A stretch of 27,204 nt of DNA from positions 1-27,204 of the forward strand of contig JBCCGK010000135.1 of NCBI GenBank assembly GCA_039029315.1, in the 5' to 3' direction. Shown here piece after piece: positions 1-9,392 of the stretch. The position numbers and the translations under genes are program-made. Within the stretch, counting starts at the first letter, position 1; each line of letters begins with the position of its first letter. The notes beneath the pieces are model-generated. The model did not search any database. It was not told the origin of the DNA and saw nothing but the letters and a program-made list of their open reading frames with translations. The DNA comes from JBCCCJ01 sp039029315. GTDB taxonomy: Bacteria > Bacteroidota > Bacteroidia > J057.

Positions 1-138
1 CGATTGGCGGTTTTTACGCAACTTTTTGCCGCCAAAAAGTTGCAAAGAAATCTAAAAACAAAGGAAAATAAAAAGTGTACAGTTGTGAATAAATTTTCAA
101 TGAGAATTAATCAACATCACCTAAAAACAGCGAAGTTC
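1..138 (+). repeat. Dispersed direct repeat, left copy
   Basis: These 138 bases recur at the right end (27067-27204) in the same orientation with only two differences, at left positions 5 (T, versus C at 27071) and 18 (G, versus T at 27084). The repeat holds a hairpin at 18-43 followed by an A-rich tract. The first bases match the 3' edge of the 24-bp tandem unit seen at the right end, so the array probably continues to the left of the window. The short frame inside it (4-213) shows no protein family and is best regarded as chance. Confidence 0.95.
18..43. repeat. Perfect 11-bp hairpin in left repeat
   Basis: The arms GCAACTTTTTG (18-28) and CAAAAAGTTGC (33-43) are exact reverse complements separated by the 4-nt loop CCGC. 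It is palindromic, so it could form on either strand of RNA or in single-stranded DNA. It could act as a bidirectional transcription end or as a REP-like recognition hairpin; the sequence alone does not decide. Confidence 0.8.
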
Positions 139-262
139 ATTAATTCGAAAAGACGGTTTCCAGAGCATATGGGAGGATTTTTCTCCTATAAAAAATGGAC
201 AAAGTCAAACTAAGAGGGCCTTTTTCATTTTCAGCCAACTTTTAACACAAGATTCCCTTCAC

Positions 263-3200
263 ATGAAATCTTTTTTATCTTTTTTTTCCTTTTTGTTAGG
301 AAGCACTTTCCTATTTTCCCAGGCACTCGATTTTATCAAAGTAGGAGAAGCTTCGAATGGATTCTCAAGCCTCAATCCCTATATGCATACCTTGTCCGCC
401 TCTCCCGATATAGGCAACCAGGGAGGAGCCATAGCCTTTATTTATCGTCAGAATATCGCGAATTGCGGAGGAAGTGGCAATGCTAGTGGTTGGTATCGCT
501 ATTCCATCTCCAATGATGGTGGGACAAGTTGGAATGTAGGGGCTGGGATCAACAATTCGGCGACTCCTCCTGTAGCAGGCTGCTATGGTCTGGGGGTCCT
601 CAATCCGATCTATTCTCAAATTTCCAGATATCCAAACATTGCCTTGGCAAGCCCTGAACAAGCTTCTGATAGTGCCATGAGATTGGTCTATTGTGGGCCG
701 GTTCTCTCGCCTTCCGGAGGTGGTTGGGACGGGGCAGTCTACGGCATGGCTGATATGGTTTCGACGACCCCACAGGTTAGCCAGGAGATTTATCCATTCA
801 GTGGGGGCGGCAATCAGTATTTCTCCTTTTCTTTGGTCGAAAGGGTTCCTGGAGAATTTTGGACAGCCGCCTTTTCTGTGGATGGCTCGGATATTGGGGG
901 AAATGTTCATCTCAATCGCGGCATCTATAATTCTACCACCAATCAAATCAACTGGAGTGTTGCCACTACGCTCACTCCCATCTATTCCCAGGCAATTTCC
1001 TCAGCTCCTCAAAGAATTCCTGGCCTAAAAATCGCTTTCAGTCCTGATGGCATGACAGGGTATGTGGGTATGTTGGCGGATCTGGCAGGGAAACAGGATT
1101 CAGTCTTCTCCCCCTGTCTGGCAAAAACCACAGATGGTGGCCTGAACTGGGGTCCCCTGCTTGAAATAGATTTGAGAATGTTCCATTCTGTAGGACTATT
1201 GGATAGTTTGGCAGGACCACTACAGTCAACTGGAGACGGAAATATGGTTCCTGCTGGTGGAAAAGTCCCTACAGCCTGGTCTTCTTTTGATCTCAGTGTC
1301 GATCAATATGGACATCCACACTTATTTTGTCTCATTGGCAATGCCAGTATTCACACTGGAAATGGAACCTATTCAGATCCACAATATACCTTCTATCCAG
1401 TATTGCCGATGTTTGGATATGATCTGACCATTGACACCTTTGGAGACTGGAATCTTCTTCAAGTCGAGAGGCAATTGACCTCCTCTGGAGAATTTGGTCT
1501 TCCGGGAGGAAATTCCTCAGAATTGGTGAACATTCCTGCATTTCTCCGGCTTAGCCGATCCAAAGAAGGCAATCTACTCTTTTACAGTTGGAATGATACG
1601 GATACCACAGGCGGAAGCAATAACGGAAATAATCAGCCCAATCTATTTGGAAAAGGCCTTGATATTGACAAGTGGACAATGACCCCTACACAGAGCTGGA
1701 CCCAAGGGGATCCGATCTGGGATGATCTGGCAATTATGCCGCAGGTTTCTCCCCTTGCAGTACAGCTGGACTCCTGTACTTATGGTGTCCCAACAGTTCT
1801 CGCAGACCTTGGCCCTCCGGGCACCTCATTTCTCACGATGACTTCCTATTTTTACCTCCCAGCTATTACCTATGATACCTGTAGTCAATTCACTGAAGAA
1901 CCTATTTTCTTCCAAAATTGTGCTGAGAATCCATTTACAAATTCTCTGTTTCAACTAGAACCAACTTGCGGAAGCAGCGATGGCAAACTGTGGGTGGTGC
2001 CTGCTGGCGGGATTCCTCCATATACCTATCAATGGAGTACTGGCTCGGCTACAGATACGATTTCAAACCTTTCAGCCGGCAAATATTCCCTGATTCTCAC
2101 AGATTCGGTCAACTGTACGGACACGATCTCAACTACCCTCAGCAATCTAAATGCACCTTCTGTGAGTATTTCGTCCATTTCAGATGTAAGTTGCTCCGGT
2201 GCAGCAGATGGCAGCATTTCGCTATCCGTTTCTGGTGGTACGCTCCCCTATTCATTCACCTGGTCCAGTGGAGAAATTAGCCAGGATGTGTCTGGAATTG
2301 GCGGTGGCCTATATGAAGTAGTCATTACGGATGCCTCGGGCTGTCAAAATTTTGCTTCCGCAAGCGTTCATGAGCCCTTTCCCCTGACACTGACGGGAAA
2401 CATTATGGATGCTCTCTGTGCAGGAGAAAGTACGGGTTCGATTGACATTCAGGTCTCTGGAGGTACACCTACCTATTCCTTTCTTTGGTCTTCAGGCCAA
2501 ACCACAGAAGACATCTCTAATTTGGCCCCTAACACGACCTATACTGTCAATATCACTGATTTGAACAACTGTTCTGTTAGTAACTCATTTACCCCATCAG
2601 CACCCGATCCTATTCACTCCAATGTCCTGGCCTTTTTTAATAGCCAGTGCGCTCCCAACGAAACCGGATCAGCGATCACCACTACTTCAGGCGGAACAGC
2701 TCCATATCAATACAACTGGTCCGGTCCAGGAGGATATTCTTCAATGGGTAATTTCATCTTTGGTCTGCCAGCTGGTCTATACTCAGTAGAGGTCACAGAT
2801 GCCAATGGCTGCATGGTCGACACTTTTGCTCTGATTACTTCCTTGAATGTGATCAATGTAACAAGCAGCGTTACTGATGCCTTTTGTAACAACTCTATGG
2901 ATGGCTCTATTTCAATAACCCCAACAAATGGAACCCCTCCCTATACCTATTTGTGGTCGGATGGAAGTACACAAGCCAGCCTGACAGGTGCGAATCCTGG
3001 TGTTTACCATTGCCAAATTTTGGATGCTGCAGGATGTAGTCAGGCGATCATAGATACCATTGAATCACTCACCAGCTTTGGGGTGAGTGCCCTTATCAGC
3101 CCGCCAAGTTGTCAGGGGGCAGAAGACGGATCGATTTTCTTACAAGGACTCGCCAGCAACTATACTATTCAATGGTCCAATCTCACCGGAGATTCCTTGC

Positions 3201-4267
3201 TTGCTGGCATAGGTGCAGGAAGTTATTCAGTTGTGATTTCTGATACCAATGGATGTAGCGAAATGTTCACCTATCAGCTTTCTGAGCCCGATGCCCTGGA
3301 TATCGATTTCGTACAAGGAGCACCAATTTCCTGCTTTGGAGATTCGACTGGCGTCCTGGCAAGCCAAATCAGTGGTGGGACTTTTCCTTACAGCTATTCC
3401 TGGTCTACGGGTGATACAAGCAGCGTGATTGCTGGACTAGCAGCAGGCATCTATGGGTTGATGATCACTGATATGAACGGGTGCACGCTGATTGATTCTA
3501 GTCAGATTCAGGAACCTGATTCATTGGAAATTGAAGCCGTCACCACAGATCCGATTTGTCTTGGCGACAGCAATGGAACAACAGCTATACTTGTCCGTGG
3601 TGGGACCAATCCCTATAGGATATTCAGATCTATCAGTTCGGGAAGTCAGCTGTTTGCTTCCTCTGTCTGGTTCTCTACCAGTTTGGCACAAGGGTCTTAT
3701 AGTGCCTTGATTCAGGACGCAAACGGGTGTGAAGATTCGATCTATTTTGGACTCACTGATCCGCCCTTGCTGAGTATGCAAGTCTCCTCCAGTCCAGACA
3801 ATGGCAGCACGAATGGACGTGCAAGCGTAACCCCTGATGGTGGTCGTCCTCCTTATTCGTATCAGTGGTCAACTGGTGCCCAGGATTCGGCAATCACAGG
3901 GCTGGCGATGGGGGGATATCTGGTTCAGATTACAGATTCTTCAGGATGTGTCCTGGCAGATTCTATATTTGTTGATTCCAATGTTGGCATTGACCAAGGC
4001 TTGTACAGTGGTATTCAACACATGAAGCTGTATCCCAACCCAACAAACCAACAGTTTTTTGTTGAGGTTGACTTGCATCAGCCTGGACAGCTTGAGGTGA
4101 ACTTATACGACATGACCGGCAGACTTGTGCACCAGCGCACATCTCTCCAGGCCTTACAATTCCATCTCATTCCGGTGAATCGTCTCCATCTCAGCAATGG
4201 GACCTATCTAGTAGAAATCAAGACAGATATAGGCAGCGTTTATGAGAAGCTTGTTTTTCTGGATTAG
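263..4267 (+). CDS. Secreted SprB-repeat protein with T9SS sorting domain
   Basis: A 1334-residue protein exported by Sec and then by the type IX secretion system to the cell surface or medium. Residues 1-21 are a signal peptide with a Phe/Leu-rich core and a cut after SQA. Residues about 22-560 resemble sialidase/BNR-type beta-propellers, with Asp-box-like motifs at about 82 (NDGGTSW) and 288 (TDGGLNW). From about 567 there are nine SprB-type repeats, each with an early Cys, a GG-T-PYSYxWSTG core, a GxYxVxITDxxGC end and about 75 residues. The last 85 residues (YPNP near 1257, then NGTYLVEI) are a type A T9SS C-terminal domain. SprB is the Flavobacterium gliding adhesin, so adhesion or surface display is a reasonable inference. 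Its substrate is unknown. The gene stands alone, with no recognisable operon partner. Confidence 0.9.
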   Translation: MKSFLSFFSFLLGSTFLFSQALDFIKVGEASNGFSSLNPYMHTLSASPDIGNQGGAIAFIYRQNIANCGGSGNASGWYRYSISNDGGTSWNVGAGINNSATPPVAGCYGLGVLNPIYSQISRYPNIALASPEQASDSAMRLVYCGPVLSPSGGGWDGAVYGMADMVSTTPQVSQEIYPFSGGGNQYFSFSLVERVPGEFWTAAFSVDGSDIGGNVHLNRGIYNSTTNQINWSVATTLTPIYSQAISSAPQRIPGLKIAFSPDGMTGYVGMLADLAGKQDSVFSPCLAKTTDGGLNWGPLLEIDLRMFHSVGLLDSLAGPLQSTGDGNMVPAGGKVPTAWSSFDLSVDQYGHPHLFCLIGNASIHTGNGTYSDPQYTFYPVLPMFGYDLTIDTFGDWNLLQVERQLTSSGEFGLPGGNSSELVNIPAFLRLSRSKEGNLLFYSWNDTDTTGGSNNGNNQPNLFGKGLDIDKWTMTPTQSWTQGDPIWDDLAIMPQVSPLAVQLDSCTYGVPTVLADLGPPGTSFLTMTSYFYLPAITYDTCSQFTEEPIFFQNCAENPFTNSLFQLEPTCGSSDGKLWVVPAGGIPPYTYQWSTGSATDTISNLSAGKYSLILTDSVNCTDTISTTLSNLNAPSVSISSISDVSCSGAADGSISLSVSGGTLPYSFTWSSGEISQDVSGIGGGLYEVVITDASGCQNFASASVHEPFPLTLTGNIMDALCAGESTGSIDIQVSGGTPTYSFLWSSGQTTEDISNLAPNTTYTVNITDLNNCSVSNSFTPSAPDPIHSNVLAFFNSQCAPNETGSAITTTSGGTAPYQYNWSGPGGYSSMGNFIFGLPAGLYSVEVTDANGCMVDTFALITSLNVINVTSSVTDAFCNNSMDGSISITPTNGTPPYTYLWSDGSTQASLTGANPGVYHCQILDAAGCSQAIIDTIESLTSFGVSALISPPSCQGAEDGSIFLQGLASNYTIQWSNLTGDSLLAGIGAGSYSVVISDTNGCSEMFTYQLSEPDALDIDFVQGAPISCFGDSTGVLASQISGGTFPYSYSWSTGDTSSVIAGLAAGIYGLMITDMNGCTLIDSSQIQEPDSLEIEAVTTDPICLGDSNGTTAILVRGGTNPYRIFRSISSGSQLFASSVWFSTSLAQGSYSALIQDANGCEDSIYFGLTDPPLLSMQVSSSPDNGSTNGRASVTPDGGRPPYSYQWSTGAQDSAITGLAMGGYLVQITDSSGCVLADSIFVDSNVGIDQGLYSGIQHMKLYPNPTNQQFFVEVDLHQPGQLEVNLYDMTGRLVHQRTSLQALQFHLIPVNRLHLSNGTYLVEIKTDIGSVYEKLVFLD

Positions 4268-4383
4268 GGAAAAATGAGGCTTGGCAGGAGTAACTTTTTG
4301 AGGCAGGATTCGTTCAATCAACCCTAGGTTTTCTATCCCCTCAAACTGTTTTTTGGTTGACTGACTGGAACCATCGTTCAATC

Positions 4384-5007
4384 ATGGCAAATGTATTGGC
4401 GAATTTTTTGTTGGACTTGTTCGAAACAGGCGCTGTCAGCGTAGCTGGGGAATTGCATGCTTTTCAAGCGGAAGATGTGTATCAAGCCGCAATGATACTT
4501 GATAGACAGTATGAACGCGATCTCCTGCGCATGCCGTATCAAGCACCTGAATTTTCAGAAGATGCAGCACTGTGGGCGGCAAAATATCTCTATATCGCTG
4601 CTCAGCTGATGATGCTAAGAGAATTGGACGCAGAGTCTGTCATCCGAGAACTGCCTGGATTCCCAGAACATATGTCTCCAAGAGCCATCTATTCCGTCGA
4701 CTTGACGTTCAGGTATTTGCCAGATTTGTTTGCCTTGGCAAGAGGTCTTGCTCCCGATGACATTCTGGTCCTGACACTGGAAAAAACAGCCATTCAATGG
4801 CCTTTTTCCTCTGTAGGAATGCGCCTGCCAAAAGAAGTAGATCCTGGCATTGTCCTTGACCATCCATCTTTGCGGTATGCATACATTGATCGGATTATTG
4901 CCAGCAAAGACAGAAGCAGACTCACCCCTCCCCCGATTCGCGAATTGATTCGAGAAGTGCTCGGGGGACATCTAGCCAGCTTATGGCCCAGTTTGCAAGA
5001 GATCTAA
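4384..5007 (+). CDS. Small partner of MoxR-vWA-beta-propeller system
   Basis: About 207 residues, mostly helical, acidic in the middle and without signal peptide or membrane segment. I chose the ATG at 4384, because the only upstream option (TTG at 4357) adds nine residues of unlike character. I recognise no catalytic motif. The assignment rests on position: it is the first gene of a five-gene run in which the second encodes a RavA-like MoxR ATPase and the fourth a vWA-like protein. This matches the MoxR-vWA-bpX ternary systems predicted by comparative genomics, which carry several lineage-specific small partners. Which bpX-type family it belongs to, if any, I cannot tell. It lies 43 bp before the ATPase gene and is probably co-transcribed with it. 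Confidence 0.65.
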   Translation: MANVLANFLLDLFETGAVSVAGELHAFQAEDVYQAAMILDRQYERDLLRMPYQAPEFSEDAALWAAKYLYIAAQLMMLRELDAESVIRELPGFPEHMSPRAIYSVDLTFRYLPDLFALARGLAPDDILVLTLEKTAIQWPFSSVGMRLPKEVDPGIVLDHPSLRYAYIDRIIASKDRSRLTPPPIRELIREVLGGHLASLWPSLQEI

Positions 5008-5050
5008 GCATATCCTTATTACGATCCTATCTATCTTTCTGATTCTCCAT

Positions 5051-6181
5051 ATGTTACACATCGATAAACTCAATCAGGTACTCAGATATATCAAACAGAC
5101 CTTCGTCGGAAAAGACGAAATCATCGATCTGATGGGCATTTGTCTGGTTGGCCGAGAGAATTTGTTTCTTCTTGGCCCTCCCGGAACAGCGAAAAGTGCC
5201 ATGGTTCGCCAACTTGCCTCCCTTCTTCAGGGAAAAACGTTTGAATATTTGTTGACCAGGTTTACAGAACCCAATGAATTGTTTGGTCCCTTTGATATTC
5301 GGAAGCTTCGAGAAGGCGAACTCATCACCAATACAGAGGGAATGTTGCCAGAAGCAACCCTGATTTTTTTGGACGAACTCCTGAACGCCAACAGTGCCAT
5401 ACTGAACAGTTTGCTGATGGTGCTGAATGAAAAAATCTTTCGAAGAGGCAAAGAAACCAGAGAGTTGCCAGCCTTGATGATCGTTGGAGCCAGCAATCAT
5501 CTGCCCGAAGATGAAGCCTTACAAGCCCTGTTTGATCGATTTCTCATGCGGGTGCAGTGTGACAATGTCGACCCTGCACTCATGTCTGAAGTACTTCTGG
5601 CTGGCTGGAAACTGGAACAGCAAAATGGTCAAAGCCCTCCAAGCATCACCGCAGAAGAGGTTCTCGACCTCCAGCGCATGATCCCTACAGTAGAATTGAC
5701 AAATATTAGGGAGGCTTATATTCAGATGATTCAGAAGCTGAGAAATGCCGGAATCAAGGTCTCTGACCGCCGTGCGATCAAACTTCAGCGATTAATTGCT
5801 GCCAGTGCCTTATTGTGCAAGAGAACTGAAGCGATTCCATCAGATATGTGGGTCTTGCGGTATATCTGGGATGCAGAAGATCAACGAGAAGTGATCGCCA
5901 GCATCGTCAATGCCGTAGTAGAAGCTGATGAAGATTCAGCAGACCAACATCCACGCGCTTCTGAACGAAATTTACCCGATCCTGACAAGATCTTTCATGA
6001 GGTCAAAACCCTGACAGAACAATGGGATCATACTGAGGTCTCTCTGGCCGAAAAAAGTGTCATCAAAGACCGCCTTCGCTATCTGAGCAGCAGATGTGAA
6101 TGGATCACCAATGATACCCAACGAAGCTATGTCCAACAACCAATTGATGATTTGTGGCAAAAAATTCTCCATACCGAATAA
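5051..6181 (+). CDS. MoxR/RavA-like AAA+ ATPase
   Basis: A 376-residue AAA+ ATPase. Walker A is GPPGTAKS at residues 42-49, and Walker B ends in LIFLDE with D108 and E109. Between them are the FEYLLTRFTEPNELFGPFD and TEGMLPEA segments typical of the RavA branch of MoxR, and sensor 1 is in IVGASNHLPE. Downstream lie a DRFLMR arginine-finger segment and a helical lid. MoxR proteins act as chaperone-like remodelling machines for vWA-domain partners, and a vWA-like protein is encoded two genes downstream. The protein is cytoplasmic with no signal peptide. The next gene appears to start inside its last codons (GTG at 6154), suggesting translational coupling. Family assignment is secure; the remodelled target is inferred. 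Confidence 0.92.
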   Translation: MLHIDKLNQVLRYIKQTFVGKDEIIDLMGICLVGRENLFLLGPPGTAKSAMVRQLASLLQGKTFEYLLTRFTEPNELFGPFDIRKLREGELITNTEGMLPEATLIFLDELLNANSAILNSLLMVLNEKIFRRGKETRELPALMIVGASNHLPEDEALQALFDRFLMRVQCDNVDPALMSEVLLAGWKLEQQNGQSPPSITAEEVLDLQRMIPTVELTNIREAYIQMIQKLRNAGIKVSDRRAIKLQRLIAASALLCKRTEAIPSDMWVLRYIWDAEDQREVIASIVNAVVEADEDSADQHPRASERNLPDPDKIFHEVKTLTEQWDHTEVSLAEKSVIKDRLRYLSSRCEWITNDTQRSYVQQPIDDLWQKILHTE

Positions 6182-6897
6182 CTGAATGGGTCCTTTGCTT
6201 GTTGGCTTCTGATGAAGATCATCTGGGGAGAACAAGATGTCTTCCCGGCCTGAAGGCTGCTCGGGATAAGGGAATGATCTGGCTGAGAGGGATTTCTCCT
6301 GAGAAGGCGCAGCAAGCAGAAATCCGACTCCTTCCCTCTGTTCAGACCTATCATATGGATGAGAAAGGACACCTCTTCCCCCTGGGAAGTCTGACACCAA
6401 GCAGAAAACTGCCTCCCTTATTGTGGGAGCCAATTCAATCCTTTGTGCCCCTGGACATTCCAGATTCAGCCATTCCAGGCAAAATCGAGGAGGCATTTGT
6501 CCCGGAAATCGTTCCTTCAGAAAGCGAAAAAGAAGCCTCAGCCCTGCTTACCTCCATGAAGGACTGGCTACATTTTGCAGAAAGAACCTCAGCCATTCGG
6601 TTGGAAAAACTCTTATTCGCTGTATCGGCGGACCAACAAGTATTCATCATTGGGAATCCCCTCCCGCCAATTCCGGGAAAGGCCTACTGGCGAGATCTTG
6701 ATTTGTTGTTGCCTTGCGGGTACAATTGGGCCTATCCGATCCTGACATATTCTATTCAGCAACACCTGAATCCAGAACAACAACGAATCCTTGTGTTTGA
6801 TCATCAGGCTGAGTGGATAGGCATTGACAAGCAATCATTCAAACAAGCATCCAGAAGTGCAGTGAGACTCTCGGCTGCTCCACAGAATCCATCATGA
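6154..6897 (+). CDS. Ternary-system accessory protein, bpX-type
   Basis: A 247-residue protein starting at a GTG that overlaps the ATPase gene by 28 bp. No in-frame ATG occurs until about residue 39, and the reading from YRITEWVLCLLA onward looks like genuine protein, so the GTG is preferred. The N-terminal 80 residues look beta-rich and may form a small domain, followed by a Pro/Glu-rich linker. The C-terminal segment (FIIGNPLPPIPGKAYW, then the LLPCGYNWAYP area) is aromatic-rich. No catalytic motif is apparent. Its stop overlaps the next start as ATGA, so it is almost certainly translated with the vWA gene. It resembles the small proteins fixed between MoxR and vWA genes in bpX systems, but I cannot assign the exact family. 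Confidence 0.65.
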   Translation: MAKNSPYRITEWVLCLLASDEDHLGRTRCLPGLKAARDKGMIWLRGISPEKAQQAEIRLLPSVQTYHMDEKGHLFPLGSLTPSRKLPPLLWEPIQSFVPLDIPDSAIPGKIEEAFVPEIVPSESEKEASALLTSMKDWLHFAERTSAIRLEKLLFAVSADQQVFIIGNPLPPIPGKAYWRDLDLLLPCGYNWAYPILTYSIQQHLNPEQQRILVFDHQAEWIGIDKQSFKQASRSAVRLSAAPQNPS

Positions 6898-9392
6898 CAG
6901 ATTCTACACCACATTCAGGACTTAGTGTTCAATATTTTTGCCCTCCAGACCTCAGTTTTTGGAAATGGGCAGAAGGAGGAACCGTTATAGAATGGAAGGA
7001 TGGAAAAACCCTCTGCTATCGAGAGGATTTGACCAATCTCCTGAATGGGTTAAGAACAACTGGATACCTGCCATTGGGAACCATTCTTCTCCTGATAGAG
7101 GCCTGCAAAGGAAGTAGAACAACGCTTGGCCATCGCCTAAAACATCTCTATCAGATACTTGAAGTTCTGCAAGAAGAAGATCCCGCTCCAGTCAGTCCAG
7201 AGACGCTCCAACATCATATGGATCAGGCGATTCAATTTCTAGGACAAGTCTCTGACCTTCCTTCTATTCACAAACGAGGGAGAAGCAGAATTCAGTTGTT
7301 GGCTGCTTTGGGAGAGTTATGTAAGCAGACGCTTGCCCCCACTGTCGCTACCTACCTCTATGATGAATTCGAACAAGGGGCCTATGATGAACAAATTTTT
7401 GATCATTTTCAGGAGACAGACAGCAGGGGAATTCATCATTTTCTTGCCCCTCTGCACACGCTACAAAACATCTTTGTTCAGCCTAATAGTTTGGCCAGCT
7501 TCCTTCAGACTGGCGTGATAGATGTTCCCGAACCAAAGGAAATTCCGCTCATTGAGGAGGAAAAGGCAGATCTTCTGGCAGACCTGCTGGATGATCCAAA
7601 AACCTATGGGATGGCAAAACTCGCTCAAAGATTACTTGCCTCTCTTCATCTTCCAAGACCATTACAAAGTAGCAATCAGCAATCCTTTGGTGGGGTTTCA
7701 GATCTTAGCAATCGTGGGGAATTGGACCATCTGATATTGAGTGAACTCGCAAATGATGAGGATATTCTGATGGCGAGACTGGTGAACAATGAAGTATTGT
7801 ATTACCACCATGAGGAACCTCCAGCCTCCATGATTCAACATCGGGTCATCCTGATAGACACTACCATCAAGATGTGGGGCATTCCACGATTGTATGCAAT
7901 TTCGGCAGCTCTCTCTCTGGTGATGTTTAATAAGAAGGATTTCCCAACTGATGTACTGGGCGTTGGAGGAAATGAATTCTTTCAACTTGATCTGCAAAGC
8001 AAAGAGGGAGTCCTTTCGGCTCTTACGCTGCTTGATCCTGCCTTGCATTGCAGAAAAAGCTTATTGAACATGCTTTCTCCTCTTACTCTTCCCTTCGAGC
8101 TCCATCCTGACAAAACAGAATTTGTCCTCATCAGTGGCGAGCAAATGGAGGCTGGCATTCAGCATTCTGCTGAAGCTGCGGAACTCAAGCGATTATTGGA
8201 TTTTCAGATGGTCGTAGATCGGGAAGGACAGGTGGATGTCTATCGATTTGCTCATGGACACTACAAACAAATCAGTCAAGCAAAAATCAACTTATCGGAG
8301 ACCTTATTTGCGCATCCACGAGTTAGCCGCAGCTCCACCAGGAAGAAAACCTCCTCCAAGCAGAAACCGATTTTCTATTCCCAGCATCCTCACCCCTTAT
8401 TTTTGCCAACAGTCAGTATTCGTCTAAAAGGTAATCGAGTGGTCGAAGTGGATACACCTGGACAAACAAGGGGATATGTAGGCATCACGACTACCCATCG
8501 GTTGCTCTACTGGCCATCTTCTGACACCGGTGCGATTGAAATTGCTGATGACATTCCTGAGGGGTATTTATTTTGGGGCTTTTATGAAAAGGAAACGCTG
8601 GATTCCAGGAGCAGTCACCCACACATAGGTTTGCTTGTCTATGAACACTCCTCAGGTAAATTCCATGGATATGATTTTCATATTACCGCACAAACAACGA
8701 CCTCTGTTGCATTGGATCTGCAACTAGAACCACAGCAGATCAATGGTCTCACATTCCTACAGGATTTTGGTTGCTTCAATATTCATCTGATGAATGGAGA
8801 AATCAGGGAGATTTTCTCGGGGGATTCAGCTGTTCATTCTCTAGCTCCAGCCAAGGAGCATAATCAGCAGGTAGTAGAAGCGAACTTATTCCCTCTGGCG
8901 AATTCCAGAAATCGATACAGACCCAAGGTCTCCACAATCAAAGCATTCATCAATAATGGATATAGTGCCTTGTTACAGGCAAAACGGGTAGAGATTCGGC
9001 AAGATGGGAGATTGTTTATTCGGGAGTTTGAGTTGAGGTATCAAAGTGTTGATCGAGGGATTTGGCTATCAAATCCTGGAGGAGATGCTGCATCGACCAA
9101 TCTCGTTCCTTGTTCACGGCCCAATATGTGGTCAGATGGAAGCACGGCCATCCTAGACAAACGGGGCTTGTTGCATCTGCGCAGCTCTGATCCGTCCCTT
9201 CCTGAGATGACAATCATTCTCGTCATTGGTGTGCCAACGGCTTGCTGGGCTGCAAGTGGAATTGTTTGTGGAAATCCATATTTCACAGGTCTATCTCCAA
9301 AAAAACGAATAGACAATCACTCTTTTTTTGACCAGTACCTACAGAGATTCATTCAGGTCATTCTTACACATGAAAATCCATCTAACTTATAA
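6894..9392 (+). CDS. vWA-like / beta-propeller protein of ternary system
   Basis: An 832-residue protein whose ATG overlaps the preceding stop by 4 bp. Residues 1-300 are largely helical. At 318-345 (RVILIDTTIKMWG, then helical IPRLYAISAALSLVMF) there is a von Willebrand A strand-helix unit, but the MIDAS motif DxSxS reads D322-T-T-I-K326, so metal binding is probably altered or lost. Preceding it is a conserved-looking acidic stretch (DEDILMARLVNNEVLYYHH). Residues about 490-800 consist of short beta strands with W/Y/G-rich turns, as in a degenerate beta-propeller, which would correspond to a bpX-type module. It is the expected client or adaptor of the MoxR ATPase. No signal peptide is present. 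The last 23 bp overlap the next gene. Confidence 0.75.
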   Translation: MTDSTPHSGLSVQYFCPPDLSFWKWAEGGTVIEWKDGKTLCYREDLTNLLNGLRTTGYLPLGTILLLIEACKGSRTTLGHRLKHLYQILEVLQEEDPAPVSPETLQHHMDQAIQFLGQVSDLPSIHKRGRSRIQLLAALGELCKQTLAPTVATYLYDEFEQGAYDEQIFDHFQETDSRGIHHFLAPLHTLQNIFVQPNSLASFLQTGVIDVPEPKEIPLIEEEKADLLADLLDDPKTYGMAKLAQRLLASLHLPRPLQSSNQQSFGGVSDLSNRGELDHLILSELANDEDILMARLVNNEVLYYHHEEPPASMIQHRVILIDTTIKMWGIPRLYAISAALSLVMFNKKDFPTDVLGVGGNEFFQLDLQSKEGVLSALTLLDPALHCRKSLLNMLSPLTLPFELHPDKTEFVLISGEQMEAGIQHSAEAAELKRLLDFQMVVDREGQVDVYRFAHGHYKQISQAKINLSETLFAHPRVSRSSTRKKTSSKQKPIFYSQHPHPLFLPTVSIRLKGNRVVEVDTPGQTRGYVGITTTHRLLYWPSSDTGAIEIADDIPEGYLFWGFYEKETLDSRSSHPHIGLLVYEHSSGKFHGYDFHITAQTTTSVALDLQLEPQQINGLTFLQDFGCFNIHLMNGEIREIFSGDSAVHSLAPAKEHNQQVVEANLFPLANSRNRYRPKVSTIKAFINNGYSALLQAKRVEIRQDGRLFIREFELRYQSVDRGIWLSNPGGDAASTNLVPCSRPNMWSDGSTAILDKRGLLHLRSSDPSLPEMTIILVIGVPTACWAASGIVCGNPYFTGLSPKKRIDNHSFFDQYLQRFIQVILTHENPSNL

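Noticed and set aside
4..213. 69-codon frame in the left repeat
   Set aside because: It lies mostly in the dispersed repeat, translates across the hairpin, starts at a non-ATG codon and shows no family pattern.
365..946. 193-codon open frame opposite the SprB-repeat gene
   Set aside because: It is a shadow of a well-supported secreted protein; its composition is unlike a real gene.
5972..6496. 174-codon minus-strand frame across the MoxR and following gene
   Set aside because: It crosses two supported coding regions and shows no recognisable domain.
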